A stretch of 40,904 bases of DNA from Methanobrevibacter sp. (lineage in GTDB: Archaea; Methanobacteriota; Methanobacteria; Methanobacteriales; Methanobacteriaceae): positions 1 through 40,904 of the forward strand of contig JAGCLR010000236.1 in NCBI GenBank assembly GCA_017646885.1. The letters run 5' to 3'. Numbering within the stretch: the stretch's first letter is position 1; every line of letters begins with the position of its first letter. Under the pieces are notes generated by a model. The model searched no databases and was not told the origin of the DNA. It saw only the letters and a program-made list of their open reading frames with translations. A program made the position numbers and the translations under genes. This document shows, piece by piece, positions 18,425-26,645 of this stretch.

Positions 18425-18892
18425 TTACTTAACTAATTCTTGTAATTCTTTGATTTGTTCTATAACAGTTTTGTTTTCAGCATTCTCAAGAGTAATACCT
18501 TTAGCAACTGTTTCATCAATCAATTTGTTTAGAATTTCTAACAATTCTTCTTCTGTTTTTTCAGCTAATTCATCAACAACATTTTCTTCTGCAGCAGATT
18601 CTGCAGGAGCTTCTTCTGATTCATTAGTATCATTAACAGAAACTTGAACTGGTACAGATTCATCTCCTACATTTATATTGATATTAGCAGCATTGCCATT
18701 ATCAGCAGTAGCAGAAGTTCCTTCTGATTGTTCATTATTTCCTTTTTGATTTGCATTAGCATTTTCATCTTCTTTTTTATTGTCAATTTTTTTTGCCCAT
18801 GATGGAACTGTATTACCTTTAATATCTAGGATTTCTCCAGTTCTTATAATTGAGCCATTAAAAAAAGCTCGTCTTAATGCCATTATTTTCAT
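18425..18892 (-). CDS. Small acidic virion-region protein, hypothetical
   Basis: 155 residues. A short folded N-terminus (ALRRAFFNGSIIRTGEILDI, then PSWAKKID) is followed by an Asn/Glu/Ala/Ser-rich linker (about 40-95) and an acidic helical tail. No signal peptide or membrane segment. The start at 18892 has AGGAG 8 nt upstream. It sits between the capsid genes and the core protein gene, where BPP-1-like phages carry small hypothetical proteins. Function unknown. Confidence 0.6.
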   Translation of the reverse strand: MKIMALRRAFFNGSIIRTGEILDIKGNTVPSWAKKIDNKKEDENANANQKGNNEQSEGTSATADNGNAANININVGDESVPVQVSVNDTNESEEAPAESAAEENVVDELAEKTEEELLEILNKLIDETVAKGITLENAENKTVIEQIKELQELVK

Positions 18893-18903
18893 ATTGTTTT
18901 CTC

Positions 18904-19125
18904 CTATTCTTTTTCAGTTTTGCCATAAAGAACTTCTGCAGCAGAAGATGCTTTATCAAGAGCTTTCTTTTGTTTTTCAAGCATTGGCAAAACATATTTC
19001 ATTTTTTCTTCATCAAGTTTGATTTGTTCAGCTTCAATTAAAGTGCGTACTGCACATTCAATTTCCCATCTGTCAAACTTTCCGAACTCTTTTTTTTCTT
19101 TTACTGATTCAATATCTTTACTCAT
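18904..19125 (-). CDS. Small charged helical protein, hypothetical
   Basis: 73 residues, nearly all helix, rich in Lys and Glu (FGKFDRWEIECAVRTLIEAEQ; KMKYVLPMLEKQKKAL). It is the first gene after the two hairpins at 19140-19239 that follow the capsid and cement genes, so it may be expressed at a lower level than they are. The stop is 11 nt before the next start. No family recognised. Confidence 0.6.
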   Translation of the reverse strand: MSKDIESVKEKKEFGKFDRWEIECAVRTLIEAEQIKLDEEKMKYVLPMLEKQKKALDKASSAAEVLYGKTEKE

Positions 19126-19139
19126 TTTTCTTTTTCCTT

Positions 19140-19176
19140 TTAAATAAAAGAGAGTAGGAGGATAAGCTACTCTCTT
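19140..19176 (-). terminator. Hairpin terminator after the cement-protein gene
   Basis: A 10-bp inverted repeat (19148-19157 with 19167-19176, AAGAGAGTAG/CTACTCTCTT) is followed on the minus strand by TTTATTT. Together with the next hairpin it should lower transcription from the abundant capsid genes into the tail genes. Confidence 0.65.
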
Positions 19177-19199
19177 AGAGAACCGAAATGATAAACTTT

Positions 19200-19239
19200 T
19201 ATTATAAAAGGTTGGTTATCTAGTGATAGACAACCAACC
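19200..19239 (-). terminator. Second hairpin terminator after the cement-protein gene
   Basis: GGTTGGTT (19210-19217) pairs with AACCAACC (19232-19239), with TCTA/TAGA pairing inside. On the minus strand TTTTATAATAAAA follows. It lies 10 nt past the cement-gene stop and is the first of two tandem hairpins met by late transcripts. Confidence 0.65.
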
Positions 19240-19248
19240 CTCTATTAA

Positions 19249-19656
19249 CTACATATCTTGATAAGAGTTATCGTGTCCTGCAACAAAACCTGCATCAATT
19301 TTACCTGCAGTAGCTGTTCCATTAACTGTGTAATAAATTCTTGTATAACCAAGATTGCCTTTTGGCATGAAGTTAATTGGGAATCTATAACCAGCAACTA
19401 AATCAGCAACAGGGATTGCAGCAGTTTCTGCAAGAACAACTGGAGCTGCAAAATCTTCTGTAGCAGAAGTTTGAAGAGCAACTTTAACAGAAGTACATCC
19501 TGCAAAAGCTTCAACAACTTGAATCAATAATGGTAATGGAGTTCCAAAAGCAATTTCTTTTAATTTGCCAATTGCAGTTTGAACAACATTTGTTGATGCA
19601 GCAGTAACTGTTACAGCTTGTGCATCTGAAAAAAGTGTTTGCATATCTAATAGCAT
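19249..19656 (-). CDS. Bbp16-like capsid cement/decoration protein
   Basis: 135 residues. The beginning LLDMQTLFSDAQAVTVTAAS and the pattern 'TPLPLLIQVVEAF...TSVKVALQTSA...YTRIYYTVNGTATAGKIDAGFV' match the Bbp16 family of the BPP-1 capsid, a beta-barrel that staples capsomers. The start at 19656 has GGAG 8 nt upstream. It follows the major capsid gene after a 75-nt spacer with a strong hairpin, the order seen in BPP-1-like phages. Confidence 0.8.
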   Translation of the reverse strand: MLLDMQTLFSDAQAVTVTAASTNVVQTAIGKLKEIAFGTPLPLLIQVVEAFAGCTSVKVALQTSATEDFAAPVVLAETAAIPVADLVAGYRFPINFMPKGNLGYTRIYYTVNGTATAGKIDAGFVAGHDNSYQDM

Positions 19657-19688
19657 TTTTATTTCTCCTATGTTTTGTATTATCTAAA

Positions 19689-19718
19689 TTGGCGAAAATT
19701 TATAAGTGTTTTCGCCAA
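19689..19718 (-). promoter_or_regulatory. Hairpin between the capsid and cement genes
   Basis: A perfect 10-bp inverted repeat, TTGGCGAAAA/TTTTCGCCAA, with a 10-nt loop. No T-run follows on the minus strand, so it is not a typical terminator. It may be an mRNA processing or stabilising structure that sets the capsid:cement ratio. Confidence 0.5.
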
Positions 19719-19731
19719 CCACTATATAAAA

Positions 19732-20742
19732 CTATTTTGCTTTCTTAACAGTATCTTCTGTATCAAGAATTTGGTCGCATAATTTAACAGGAATACCCAA
19801 GAACTTGATAACTGGTTGTCCTGCAACTTCTTCATAAGTTAATCTTACATTTTTAGATTCAAGAGCTTGTAAGTGTAAGTAAGTGAAGATAGTTGTGTTT
19901 ACATACCAAACTAATTTTGCTTTTGTTAATTTAGCAAATTTATCAGCTCTGTGGAAAGCTTTAACCATTAACTTAATTAAGTTAGCAGCATCTTCTGTAT
20001 CAAGTTTAGCAACATCAATGTTAGCAATACGAGCAGAAGCTCTGTAGTTTCTTACAGATAAACCAAGTTTCCAAGAGAAGTAATCTTTAAGAGCTTGATA
20101 TTCATTTCCATCATCATCTTTAACTGTTACTTCGCCTAAATCCTTATGTTCAAGACCTGCTTTAGATCCTTTTGGATAAATAAAGTGAGAAGCTCTTTCT
20201 CCCCAACCGATTAAGTAGATTGAAGTATTAGTTGTACCAGTACCGCCTGCATCAAGAACTTGATAACCAATTGTTCCTGCTTCTTCTGAAATAGTATTGT
20301 AACGAGTAGCAAAACCATCAAAAGCAGAAGAATTTACACCTTTGTTACCATAGATAACATTTTCTTGAACTGTGTTGTTCATACCTTGAATGTGAGCTTC
20401 TGCTTCATTCAATCTGAATTGGTTAGTGTTGCCGTTTAACTCTGCCAAGTCTTTATCAACATGAGAGTAATCAGCTAACATTGCACAACCATCAGTTACT
20501 TGTGTATAATCGCCTTTTGTAGCTTTTACACCTTGATAGAATTTTCTGAATTGTGGTTCAGGCAATCCGTTTCTAACTGTAGTTTTGTGAGTTGTACCAT
20601 CATTACATTCAATAACAACTGCATCTTCAAGCATTGGGTTAGCAGATACATTCATATCAATGATAGTTGATGTGATTTGTCCACCTTCTAATTGAGAGTA
20701 ATAATCTTTCAATGTAAGGAATGTGTTACCTTTAGTAGCCAT
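19732..20742 (-). CDS. Major capsid protein (BPP-1/Bbp17-like)
   Basis: 336 residues. HK97-fold-type podovirus coat protein: the N-terminal TLKDYYSQLEGGQITSTIIDMN, the NPMLEDAVVIECNDGTTHKTTVRNGLP block, and the later KLTKAKLVWYVNTTIFTYLHLQA and GIPVKLCDQIL segments are typical of the BPP-1/P-SSP-type capsid proteins. It starts at ATG after AAGGAG and is flanked by scaffold and cement genes. Codons are regular with no low-complexity region. Confidence 0.85.
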   Translation of the reverse strand: MATKGNTFLTLKDYYSQLEGGQITSTIIDMNVSANPMLEDAVVIECNDGTTHKTTVRNGLPEPQFRKFYQGVKATKGDYTQVTDGCAMLADYSHVDKDLAELNGNTNQFRLNEAEAHIQGMNNTVQENVIYGNKGVNSSAFDGFATRYNTISEEAGTIGYQVLDAGGTGTTNTSIYLIGWGERASHFIYPKGSKAGLEHKDLGEVTVKDDDGNEYQALKDYFSWKLGLSVRNYRASARIANIDVAKLDTEDAANLIKLMVKAFHRADKFAKLTKAKLVWYVNTTIFTYLHLQALESKNVRLTYEEVAGQPVIKFLGIPVKLCDQILDTEDTVKKAK

Positions 20743-20812
20743 TTTTCATTTTCTCCTTTTTTAAATTAACTAACTGCGAGTTATTAACGGCTAACTCAAT
20801 GCCGAACCAATC

Positions 20813-21448
20813 CTAATCTTTTGAGCCATAAAGAATATCTGCAGCATTTTGAGAAGGTCCTGCAGGAGTTTTAACTTCTGGTGGAGTATCTCCTTTGCAG
20901 AGTTTTCCAATAGCGTGAAAAGTCTTAATAAACTCTGGGTGGTTGGTTAAACCCTTATGTTTGATTAAGTCCTTGAATCCTTGAGTGACAACAGATTTAA
21001 CTCCTAAATTAGCTGTAGTAAGGTATTGGCTATACTCTTCTTCGCTATATCCGTTCAACTCTTTATCTGTATTCAACAACTGCATATATGAGTTTTGTTC
21101 TGCTTCAACTAATTGAGTTGCTAAATCTTCAAATTTTGCCGTTTGTTTTGAAGTTAATTCAACTGCTAGTTTCATCAATTTATTTGCAGATTTGTTTGAT
21201 AGATTGAGTTCTTTGGCAATAGGATTAAACTTATCAACCATCTCTTCATCAAGAACCATATTTTCTGGTAATTTTATTTCTGAATAATCAAAAGATTCTG
21301 GAGAGCCATATATCTCTGAATCTTGTCCTTCTGTTTTTTCTTTTGTTTCTTCTGGATTTTCAAGAGCATCATCTTTCTCTGATTCTTCTTCATTTAGTTC
21401 TTCTTGTTCTTCGATTTCTTTAACATTTTCAAAAATTTCTTCACCCAT
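20813..21448 (-). CDS. Capsid scaffold / assembly protein
   Basis: 211 residues from the ATG at 21446-21448, which has AAGGAG 7 nt upstream; an upstream in-frame start overlaps the previous gene further and lacks a good site. The N-terminal third is very acidic (Glu-rich). The middle is helical with ELNLSNKSANKLMKLAVELT, and the C-terminus ends in NAADILYG, the usual capsid-binding tail of podovirus scaffolds. It lies directly before the major capsid gene and is lost or ejected during maturation in related phages. Confidence 0.75.
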   Translation of the reverse strand: MGEEIFENVKEIEEQEELNEEESEKDDALENPEETKEKTEGQDSEIYGSPESFDYSEIKLPENMVLDEEMVDKFNPIAKELNLSNKSANKLMKLAVELTSKQTAKFEDLATQLVEAEQNSYMQLLNTDKELNGYSEEEYSQYLTTANLGVKSVVTQGFKDLIKHKGLTNHPEFIKTFHAIGKLCKGDTPPEVKTPAGPSQNAADILYGSKD

Positions 21449-21689
21449 TTTGTTTCTCCTTTTCTTCAAGAATTTTTAAATATTTACCTTTACTGGCTTG
21501 ATAGATTGAATCTAAAAGCCATAAGCCTTTTTCCCTCTTGCCCAATGTCATAAAAATATCCTTGTCGGTTGCATTACGATTTAACCCTCTATCAAAAGCA
21601 CCAAGCTCATTGAGGATTCTTAAAATTACTTTTATTCCGTAATCATTATTTAGGACATTGGAGAGAGCTTGTAGTTCTTTTCCGTCCAT
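21441..21689 (-). CDS. Bbp19-like small head-region protein
   Basis: 82 residues. The layout IKVILRILNELGAFDRGL, then FMTLGKREKGLWLLDSIYQ and a Tyr-rich C-terminal helix matches the Bbp19 family that lies between portal and scaffold in BPP-1-like genomes. Function is not known in the family. It overlaps the scaffold start by 8 nt. A 126-nt spacer with a GGGTGCA/TGCACCC inverted repeat separates it from the portal gene. Confidence 0.65.
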   Translation of the reverse strand: MDGKELQALSNVLNNDYGIKVILRILNELGAFDRGLNRNATDKDIFMTLGKREKGLWLLDSIYQASKGKYLKILEEKEKQNG

Positions 21690-21815
21690 GTGCTTTCTCC
21701 AAAAAAATTTGAAATGGGTGCAAATAAGAAGATAGTATAGTATTTATAAGAAAAGAGAGTTTACTTATGATTTCAAGTTCTGATTCCTGCACCCAAAGAA
21801 TCATATTTATTTTAA

Positions 21816-23525
21816 TTAGCCTACTCCCATACGAGAAGCTAATTCTCCACCAAAGCTATCAATACCACCTAAATTTTTGATAATATCAGAGCCTTGTTGA
21901 ATTTGTTGCATTTGTTGTTGCATTTGTTGTTGTTGAGCGATTGCTTGTCGTTTTTTGTTTACATCATCAGTTGATATAACATGTTCTGGATTTACATTAG
22001 CAATCTCTGCATAATCATCAACAATCTTATCTGCATTTATTTTGTGTACTAGAGTTGGGTCTACTACACTTGCTAGGTTAGTTACAAAAGTAGTAAATCT
22101 TTCTATTGATGAAATACCTTTAACCTTTTGAGCTAAAGCAAGAGCTGAAACAAATTCTGTTTCCATTTCTTCTCTTTGAATTATCTCTGGTGGCATTGGC
22201 ATTATTCCTGTATCAATAGTTTCATAGAACAGCCAATCTAATACAGTTCTTAAACCTTTATGAACTTGATCTAGAAGAGGAGATAGAAGAACCATCTTTT
22301 CCTCTTTTAGTTCATTAACCTCTGTAGCAGTTCTAGTTCTTTCTGCTGTGTTAAGAATTACAGAGAACAAATCATTATAAAAATGTTCTTTTATAACTTG
22401 TTTAAGTTCATCATTGCTTTGTTTAAGTTCAAGGATTCTAGGATTTATTTCATAAACTGTAGAAATACCTCTACCAGAATCATCTTCTGGAATAATTTGT
22501 CCTGCAGCATCATTGATACCTTTAATCTTTTGAAGTGAAGCTGGACCTTTGTATAGAGGAGATACAAGTTTCTTAATCCCTTTTCCATATTCCTTGATTT
22601 GAATCATCAACTGTTTAGCATCTGGTAATGCTTCCATTGCAGGGAAGTTAGAAGGATAATTATCTTCTCCATTAACATCAGCTTCAAAAATAGCGAATGG
22701 AAATCTATCTATTCCAGATTTTTTCAAGAACTTATCTTGCCCTACTTCATAAGTAACAGAGATAAACTTCTTATGATTAGCCAAAGGAGATTCTGGATTA
22801 TATTCTTTGTTTGGCTCAACAAAATAAACTAATTCAAACATTGTATCTTGTTGATTATCAAAAGCAGTTTTTACTTCGATAGAACAATTATCATAGCCAT
22901 ATTTTTCTACAATATTTTTTGCAGTTTCTTTGAAATGTCTGCAAAAAGTATCTGGCTCTCCTCTGTGGTCTTTAGCATATCTATAAGAACCGATTGGTAA
23001 CAATCTGTAATTAACAACAGTTTTGTAATCAGATTCCATAGATAATGTACCAAAACCAAAAGCAGCAATATGTTTGTATATTCCTAACATCATTTGATAG
23101 AAGTTAGAAGCACCCAAGATTCTTCTCATCAATTCTTCTTCTTGCATGCACCAAACTTTTACTTCTTGAACATTATTCAATTCTTTGTTTTTCATTTGGT
23201 TTTTAAACCAACGAGTAGCAGCAGAAGTTGAACCAGATTGCATCCCTGCAGCAAAATTCTTTAATGCAATTATAGTTATTGAATCAAGAATCTTTTTAGA
23301 TTTTTTTGGAGCTTTGTTTACATCACTAACAAGGAATCTGCTTGTTCTAGGTGCAAAGTATTCTGATAACTCCATTAAATCTGGTTTTATCTGATTGAAA
23401 GTAGAATCCATTTGTGCTTTTTTCTTCTGGAAATATTCAACAGAATAAGAGAAGTTTTTAGGTTTTCTAACCACTTCTTTTTTCTTATCTTCTGTTTCTT
23501 GAATATCTAAACCTTTTAAAGCCAT
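21816..23525 (-). CDS. Portal (head-tail connector) protein
   Basis: 569 residues, typical podovirus portal size. Family traits: the N-terminal 'LMELSEYFAPRTSRFL' block, 'MQSGSTSAATRWFK', 'FGTLSMESDYKTVVNYRLLPIGSY', 'KLVSPLYKGPASLQKI' (residues about 320), the C-terminal crown helix with RTRTATEVNELKEEK and a Gln-rich tail (QQQQMQQQMQQIQQ). It forms the dodecameric DNA channel. It starts with ATG after GGAG, 6 nt past the small protein gene upstream. Confidence 0.9.
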   Translation of the reverse strand: MALKGLDIQETEDKKKEVVRKPKNFSYSVEYFQKKKAQMDSTFNQIKPDLMELSEYFAPRTSRFLVSDVNKAPKKSKKILDSITIIALKNFAAGMQSGSTSAATRWFKNQMKNKELNNVQEVKVWCMQEEELMRRILGASNFYQMMLGIYKHIAAFGFGTLSMESDYKTVVNYRLLPIGSYRYAKDHRGEPDTFCRHFKETAKNIVEKYGYDNCSIEVKTAFDNQQDTMFELVYFVEPNKEYNPESPLANHKKFISVTYEVGQDKFLKKSGIDRFPFAIFEADVNGEDNYPSNFPAMEALPDAKQLMIQIKEYGKGIKKLVSPLYKGPASLQKIKGINDAAGQIIPEDDSGRGISTVYEINPRILELKQSNDELKQVIKEHFYNDLFSVILNTAERTRTATEVNELKEEKMVLLSPLLDQVHKGLRTVLDWLFYETIDTGIMPMPPEIIQREEMETEFVSALALAQKVKGISSIERFTTFVTNLASVVDPTLVHKINADKIVDDYAEIANVNPEHVISTDDVNKKRQAIAQQQQMQQQMQQIQQGSDIIKNLGGIDSFGGELASRMGVG

Positions 23526-23531
23526 TGTTTT

Positions 23532-23738
23532 CTATTCTCCTAACAAACCTTTTTTCTGTGTAGTAGCATCTTCAAGCAAACCTCTTGCAGAAGTTTTAAT
23601 ATTTCTTCCTGCAGTTGATGCAGCTTTATTTCTTGTGTTAGTTGAAGCCTTTGAAACACTTGCATCAGCTAAAGTAGGAGTTGCAACTGTTTCAGTTTTT
23701 GTTTCAGTTGCAGCAGGCATTTTTGGTGATGAACACAT
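23532..23738 (-). CDS. Small conserved phage protein between terminase and portal
   Basis: 68 residues with an MCSSPKMP start, a Thr/Ala-rich middle and a SARGLLEDATTQKKGLLGE end. Short proteins with this 'MC..PK.P' start and 'GL...LLG' end are common beside podovirus portal genes; their role is not known. There is no Cys pair or membrane segment. It is separated from the portal gene by 6 nt. Confidence 0.6.
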   Translation of the reverse strand: MCSSPKMPAATETKTETVATPTLADASVSKASTNTRNKAASTAGRNIKTSARGLLEDATTQKKGLLGE

Positions 23739-23755
23739 TTTTCAATCCTTTCTTT

Positions 23756-25108
23756 TTAATCTTCATACGGGTTATAATCTGTATCCATTGAGATTACAGA
23801 AAAATTGTTATTTCCAAACTGATTCTGGAAAAAGTAGGAATAAAAATAAATTCCATAGATTCCCATCATCAAAGCATCAGCGAAATCTGGAGATTCATTT
23901 TGTTCTTTTCTAATTTCTTTTTTATCCAGAATATATGTTTTTCCAGAATTTGGACTCCATTTAGTTTTCATGTACTCAATTTGCCTTGCAGTATTTTGAC
24001 AATTGAGTTTAAGGAATCCAAGCTCTAACATTTCTTTAAGAGCTAAATAACCATCTGCTCTGGCATTACCAGTAGAAACTGATTTAGATTGCATTGCACC
24101 TCTAAACAGAACAACATTTTCTAATGTGTTTTTCAAAGAACACATTATTGGATAACCTAATCCATCAGCATCTCCGATAAGCAAATTAGGTTGCCATTTA
24201 GAGTACAGATTCATTACCTTACCTTTTGTAATATCAGTATCAGCTTCTGACCATGTGATTGTTTCGACTTCTTCCCAAACTGTATTAGATTGTTGAACAA
24301 GTCTTTTTGCTACACATAAATCTCCACCACTTGCAGAGAAATCAACAGCCATAACAGAATTGTTAGGATGTTTTTCTTCATTGATTTTCAAATTCAGAGC
24401 TTTTTCAATTTTCTCTGCAGCAATAAGGTAATTTATACCTTGTTCAAGTGGATTTCCTAACCAGATATGATTATAATCAGACATATTTATTTTCTTACAT
24501 TCCTCTGCTTCATCAATAAGTTTTTGAGGGCAGAATGGATTATCATAATAATTGATATGAATATGTAAACAATTCTTTCTGGAAACACAGAATTGATAAA
24601 CTGCATCATTCCTAACATATCTATTCATAGTGAAAATGATTATAGAATTAGGTTTACGAATTGTAGGAACAATAACATCAACTGCTCTTTTCGTTACAGT
24701 TTCAGCTTCATCAATCCAAAGAATATCAACACCTTCTAAACCTTTGATGTTTACAATTTCTTGTTCTCTGAATCCTTTAAAGAAAATAACTGAACCTGTT
24801 TTTCTATGAACTAATTGTTGTTCTTTAACATCCCAATCCAGATTATATTCATCAATCAATTCTTTAAAAAGTTCTAATACGGAGTGCTTAACTGAATCCT
24901 TAATAACACGACCACAACAAACTTTAACTTTTCTTTTCTCTCCAATGTAGAGGATGATTCTGCCAATAGAATGAGTTTTGCCAGAACCTCTACCACCTTC
25001 AATAAGGAATAGAGAGTAGTTATTCAGATTGAAGATAACTGGTAGAATCTTCTTCGGTAGATTCAATATCGCAGGTATCTTGCAAGTTGCAATCAGCTTC
25101 TTTTTCAT
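23756..25108 (-). CDS. terL: Terminase large subunit
   Basis: 450 residues from ATG at 25106-25108 (AGGA 4 nt upstream). A longer form from TTG at 25132 is possible; both overlap the small-subunit gene. Walker A is GGRGSGKT at residues 38-45, Walker B with its glutamate is ILWIDE at about 129-134. The RNase-H-like nuclease part shows Asp in VMAVDFSASGGD, GDADGLGYP and SPDFADALMMG. This ATPase-nuclease pumps and cuts DNA into the head. The nuclease type suggests headful or site-specific packaging but does not by itself decide which. Confidence 0.92.
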   Translation of the reverse strand: MKKKLIATCKIPAILNLPKKILPVIFNLNNYSLFLIEGGRGSGKTHSIGRIILYIGEKRKVKVCCGRVIKDSVKHSVLELFKELIDEYNLDWDVKEQQLVHRKTGSVIFFKGFREQEIVNIKGLEGVDILWIDEAETVTKRAVDVIVPTIRKPNSIIIFTMNRYVRNDAVYQFCVSRKNCLHIHINYYDNPFCPQKLIDEAEECKKINMSDYNHIWLGNPLEQGINYLIAAEKIEKALNLKINEEKHPNNSVMAVDFSASGGDLCVAKRLVQQSNTVWEEVETITWSEADTDITKGKVMNLYSKWQPNLLIGDADGLGYPIMCSLKNTLENVVLFRGAMQSKSVSTGNARADGYLALKEMLELGFLKLNCQNTARQIEYMKTKWSPNSGKTYILDKKEIRKEQNESPDFADALMMGIYGIYFYSYFFQNQFGNNNFSVISMDTDYNPYED

Positions 25109-25613
25109 TTTGTCCTGCAATATCTTCTCCAATCATCAATTCTAAAGTATTACCATTAACTTCAACCTCTCCCATCTGAACAACAACATTGTTATTAACT
25201 TGTGCTTCATCACTCATCAAACCTTTGAGCTTGCATTTCATTTCAACAGCTTTATTAGCAGCATTAACATTAGGTCTGCCATATTGATCTACAGATTCAA
25301 GTGCAATAATTTTCAATTCTTCAAACTCTTTAAAAGCATCATTTATTGTGTATTTGATTTCATTTTCAATATATTCTTTTTGAGTTTTCTTAATATGATT
25401 CAACCATAGGGTAATCTTAGGGTTTTTCAATAATCGTGATGCTTCAACATAACAGGTAGCAGTTCTGGCAGAAGTATTAAAAGCTTCTCTATAAGCATCA
25501 ATAGCACTAAAATTATGAATACCAATGTATTCAACAAAAGCATTTTGCTTTGGAGTTAGTTCTGGTAAATCAATAGGAGATTCATCTATGAAGTTTTCAT
25601 CTAATTCTGCCAT
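25020..25613 (-). CDS. terS: Terminase small subunit
   Basis: 197 residues. The N-terminal LTPKQNAFVEYIG, AIDAYREAF, ARTATCYVEASRLLKNPKI is the Terminase_2-type helix-turn-helix that binds the packaging site. A helical oligomerisation region follows and the last 50 residues are acidic (Glu/Asp/Ser/Thr). The gene overlaps terL by 89 nt, more than usual, suggesting coupled translation. Confidence 0.88.
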   Translation of the reverse strand: MAELDENFIDESPIDLPELTPKQNAFVEYIGIHNFSAIDAYREAFNTSARTATCYVEASRLLKNPKITLWLNHIKKTQKEYIENEIKYTINDAFKEFEELKIIALESVDQYGRPNVNAANKAVEMKCKLKGLMSDEAQVNNNVVVQMGEVEVNGNTLELMIGEDIAGQNEKEADCNLQDTCDIESTEEDSTSYLQSE

Positions 25614-25625
25614 TCACTAACCTAA

Positions 25626-25667
25626 CCAACCCAAAAAGAGTGCTACTTGAAGCTACTCTCTTGAGTT
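25626..25667 (-). terminator. Stem-loop before the terminase genes
   Basis: An imperfect inverted repeat: CCAAC..CAA..AGAGT pairs with ACTCT..TTG..GTTGG. On the minus strand the inner AGAGT/ACTCT stem is followed by TTTTT. It lies between the 129-residue protein gene and terS and may reduce read-through or process the mRNA. Confidence 0.45.
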
Positions 25668-25699
25668 GGTATGTGTTGTGTTTATTATTAAGAGAAACT

Positions 25700-26089
25700 T
25701 CAAACTATAATCTTTTTTTGAATGTTTTTATTTCCGTAATAATCAGAAGCATATTGTCTTATTTGAGTAACTTTTCCACTCTTATTACGAATTTCAGTAT
25801 TAACTCCATAAATCCACCCATAAAGAGAATTTGTATCTACTTTGTAATACTGACATAACATTCTTTTTGCTTCCTTTTTGATAACCCTAACAGCTTCATT
25901 TCCTGTATAATTCTGATTAACAAAAACTCTACCATCAGAGATTCTTTTTTCTATCAGAGTTGCAACTGGTCTATGACATTTACTACAACTACCAATGAGT
26001 AATTTTCTGGCTTCAAAATCTTTTATATCTTTCAAAAACCAAACTTCAACTTTGTTTATAATCTCATTACAATCACATACTAAATTCAT
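25700..26089 (-). CDS. Zinc-binding protein at the head of the late operon, hypothetical
   Basis: 129 residues. A CDC pair near the N-terminus and a CSKCH motif at about residues 35-39 could bind zinc. The rest is basic, with an RVIKKEAKRMLCQYYK helix and a beta-rich C-terminus. It starts with ATG after an AAGAGAAG tract and is the first gene of the rightward limit of the late operon. Being first and small, it could be a late regulator or a packaging helper; no family is recognised. Confidence 0.55.
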   Translation of the reverse strand: MNLVCDCNEIINKVEVWFLKDIKDFEARKLLIGSCSKCHRPVATLIEKRISDGRVFVNQNYTGNEAVRVIKKEAKRMLCQYYKVDTNSLYGWIYGVNTEIRNKSGKVTQIRQYASDYYGNKNIQKKIIV

Positions 26090-26479
26090 TTTCTTCTCTT
26101 ATTAAACACAGCTTCTCTACCTTACACCGATAAGGAGTGATGTTAGCTCAAACGCAATTCAACTATTTCACTTATCTACATTGATGATGGTTGAGAATTT
26201 TGTTTAAATTCTTTTGAGTTAGAGAGAAAGGAGTTTAAACATCCCAACCATCACTTTGAAGTTTAAAAAATTTTTCAATTGTTTTCTAGTTAGTTTAATT
26301 AACTATTATTTTTTAAATCTGTTCAAAACCATTGCTATTATTTTAAAAAATCCATGTTTACAAATCGTAACATTTGAAGAAAAGAGTTTTTGAAAAATTT
26401 TTTGTAGAACTTTATATAAAAATATATTTATATATTTTTATTATTTTATTTAATTTTATTTACTTTACTTTTATTTATA
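26090..26479 (-). promoter_or_regulatory. Late-operon leader/promoter region, non-coding
   Basis: About 390 nt with no convincing gene. It holds a long-range 9-bp inverted repeat TGATGGTTG (26185-26193)/CAACCATCA (26245-26253), and three GTTTAAA elements at 26202, 26233 and 26261. There is a near-palindrome, GTTAGTTTAATTA (26289-26301), whose 13 bases recur in the early leader at 27548-27560. A GTTTACAAATCGTAAC element lies at about 26357. Extremely AT-rich DNA follows. The late promoter must lie in or above this stretch, but I cannot pick one -35/-10 pair with confidence. Confidence 0.5.
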
Positions 26480-26628
26480 ATGCATTGCATTGCAGTTTTG
26501 CTTGCATATGCAAAATTGTGCATTGCAGATTTTTTGCATATGCAAAATTATGCAAGTGCATTGCAAGTGCATTGCATTTGCATACAAAAAAATATGCACC
26601 TGCATTGCATTTGCATAACAGGTGCATA
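26480..26628. repeat. TGCA-rich repeat block
   Basis: About twenty TGCA tetramers within 150 bp of otherwise AT-rich DNA. It contains palindromes TTGCATATGCAA (26502-26513) and TTTTGCATATGCAAAA (26532-26547), two copies of AAGTGCATTGC, and two copies of TGCATTGCATTTGCATA. The right edge forms the terminator of the secreted-protein gene. The block could be a binding array, an origin-type iteron set, or a product of local duplication. Confidence 0.75.
26586..26628 (-). terminator. Terminator of the lysogeny (repressor/secreted protein) transcript
   Basis: TATGCACCTG (26593-26602) pairs perfectly with CAGGTGCATA (26619-26628). On the minus strand a run of seven T follows (26586-26592). It lies 18 nt past the stop of the 95-residue secreted protein and should isolate the lysogeny transcript from the late operon. 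Confidence 0.8.
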
Positions 26629-26645
26629 ACTTATTTTAAGAAAAT

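Noticed and set aside
21690..21815. Possible 50-codon minus-strand gene in the spacer before the Bbp19-like gene
   Set aside because: Weak start and overlap into the next gene in another frame; the GGGTGCA/TGCACCC repeat may be regulatory, but I cannot support a gene.
26129..26180. A 14-codon leader peptide (ATG two bases after GGAG) upstream in the late gap
   Set aside because: Spacing between GGAG and ATG is too short and nothing suggests attenuation.
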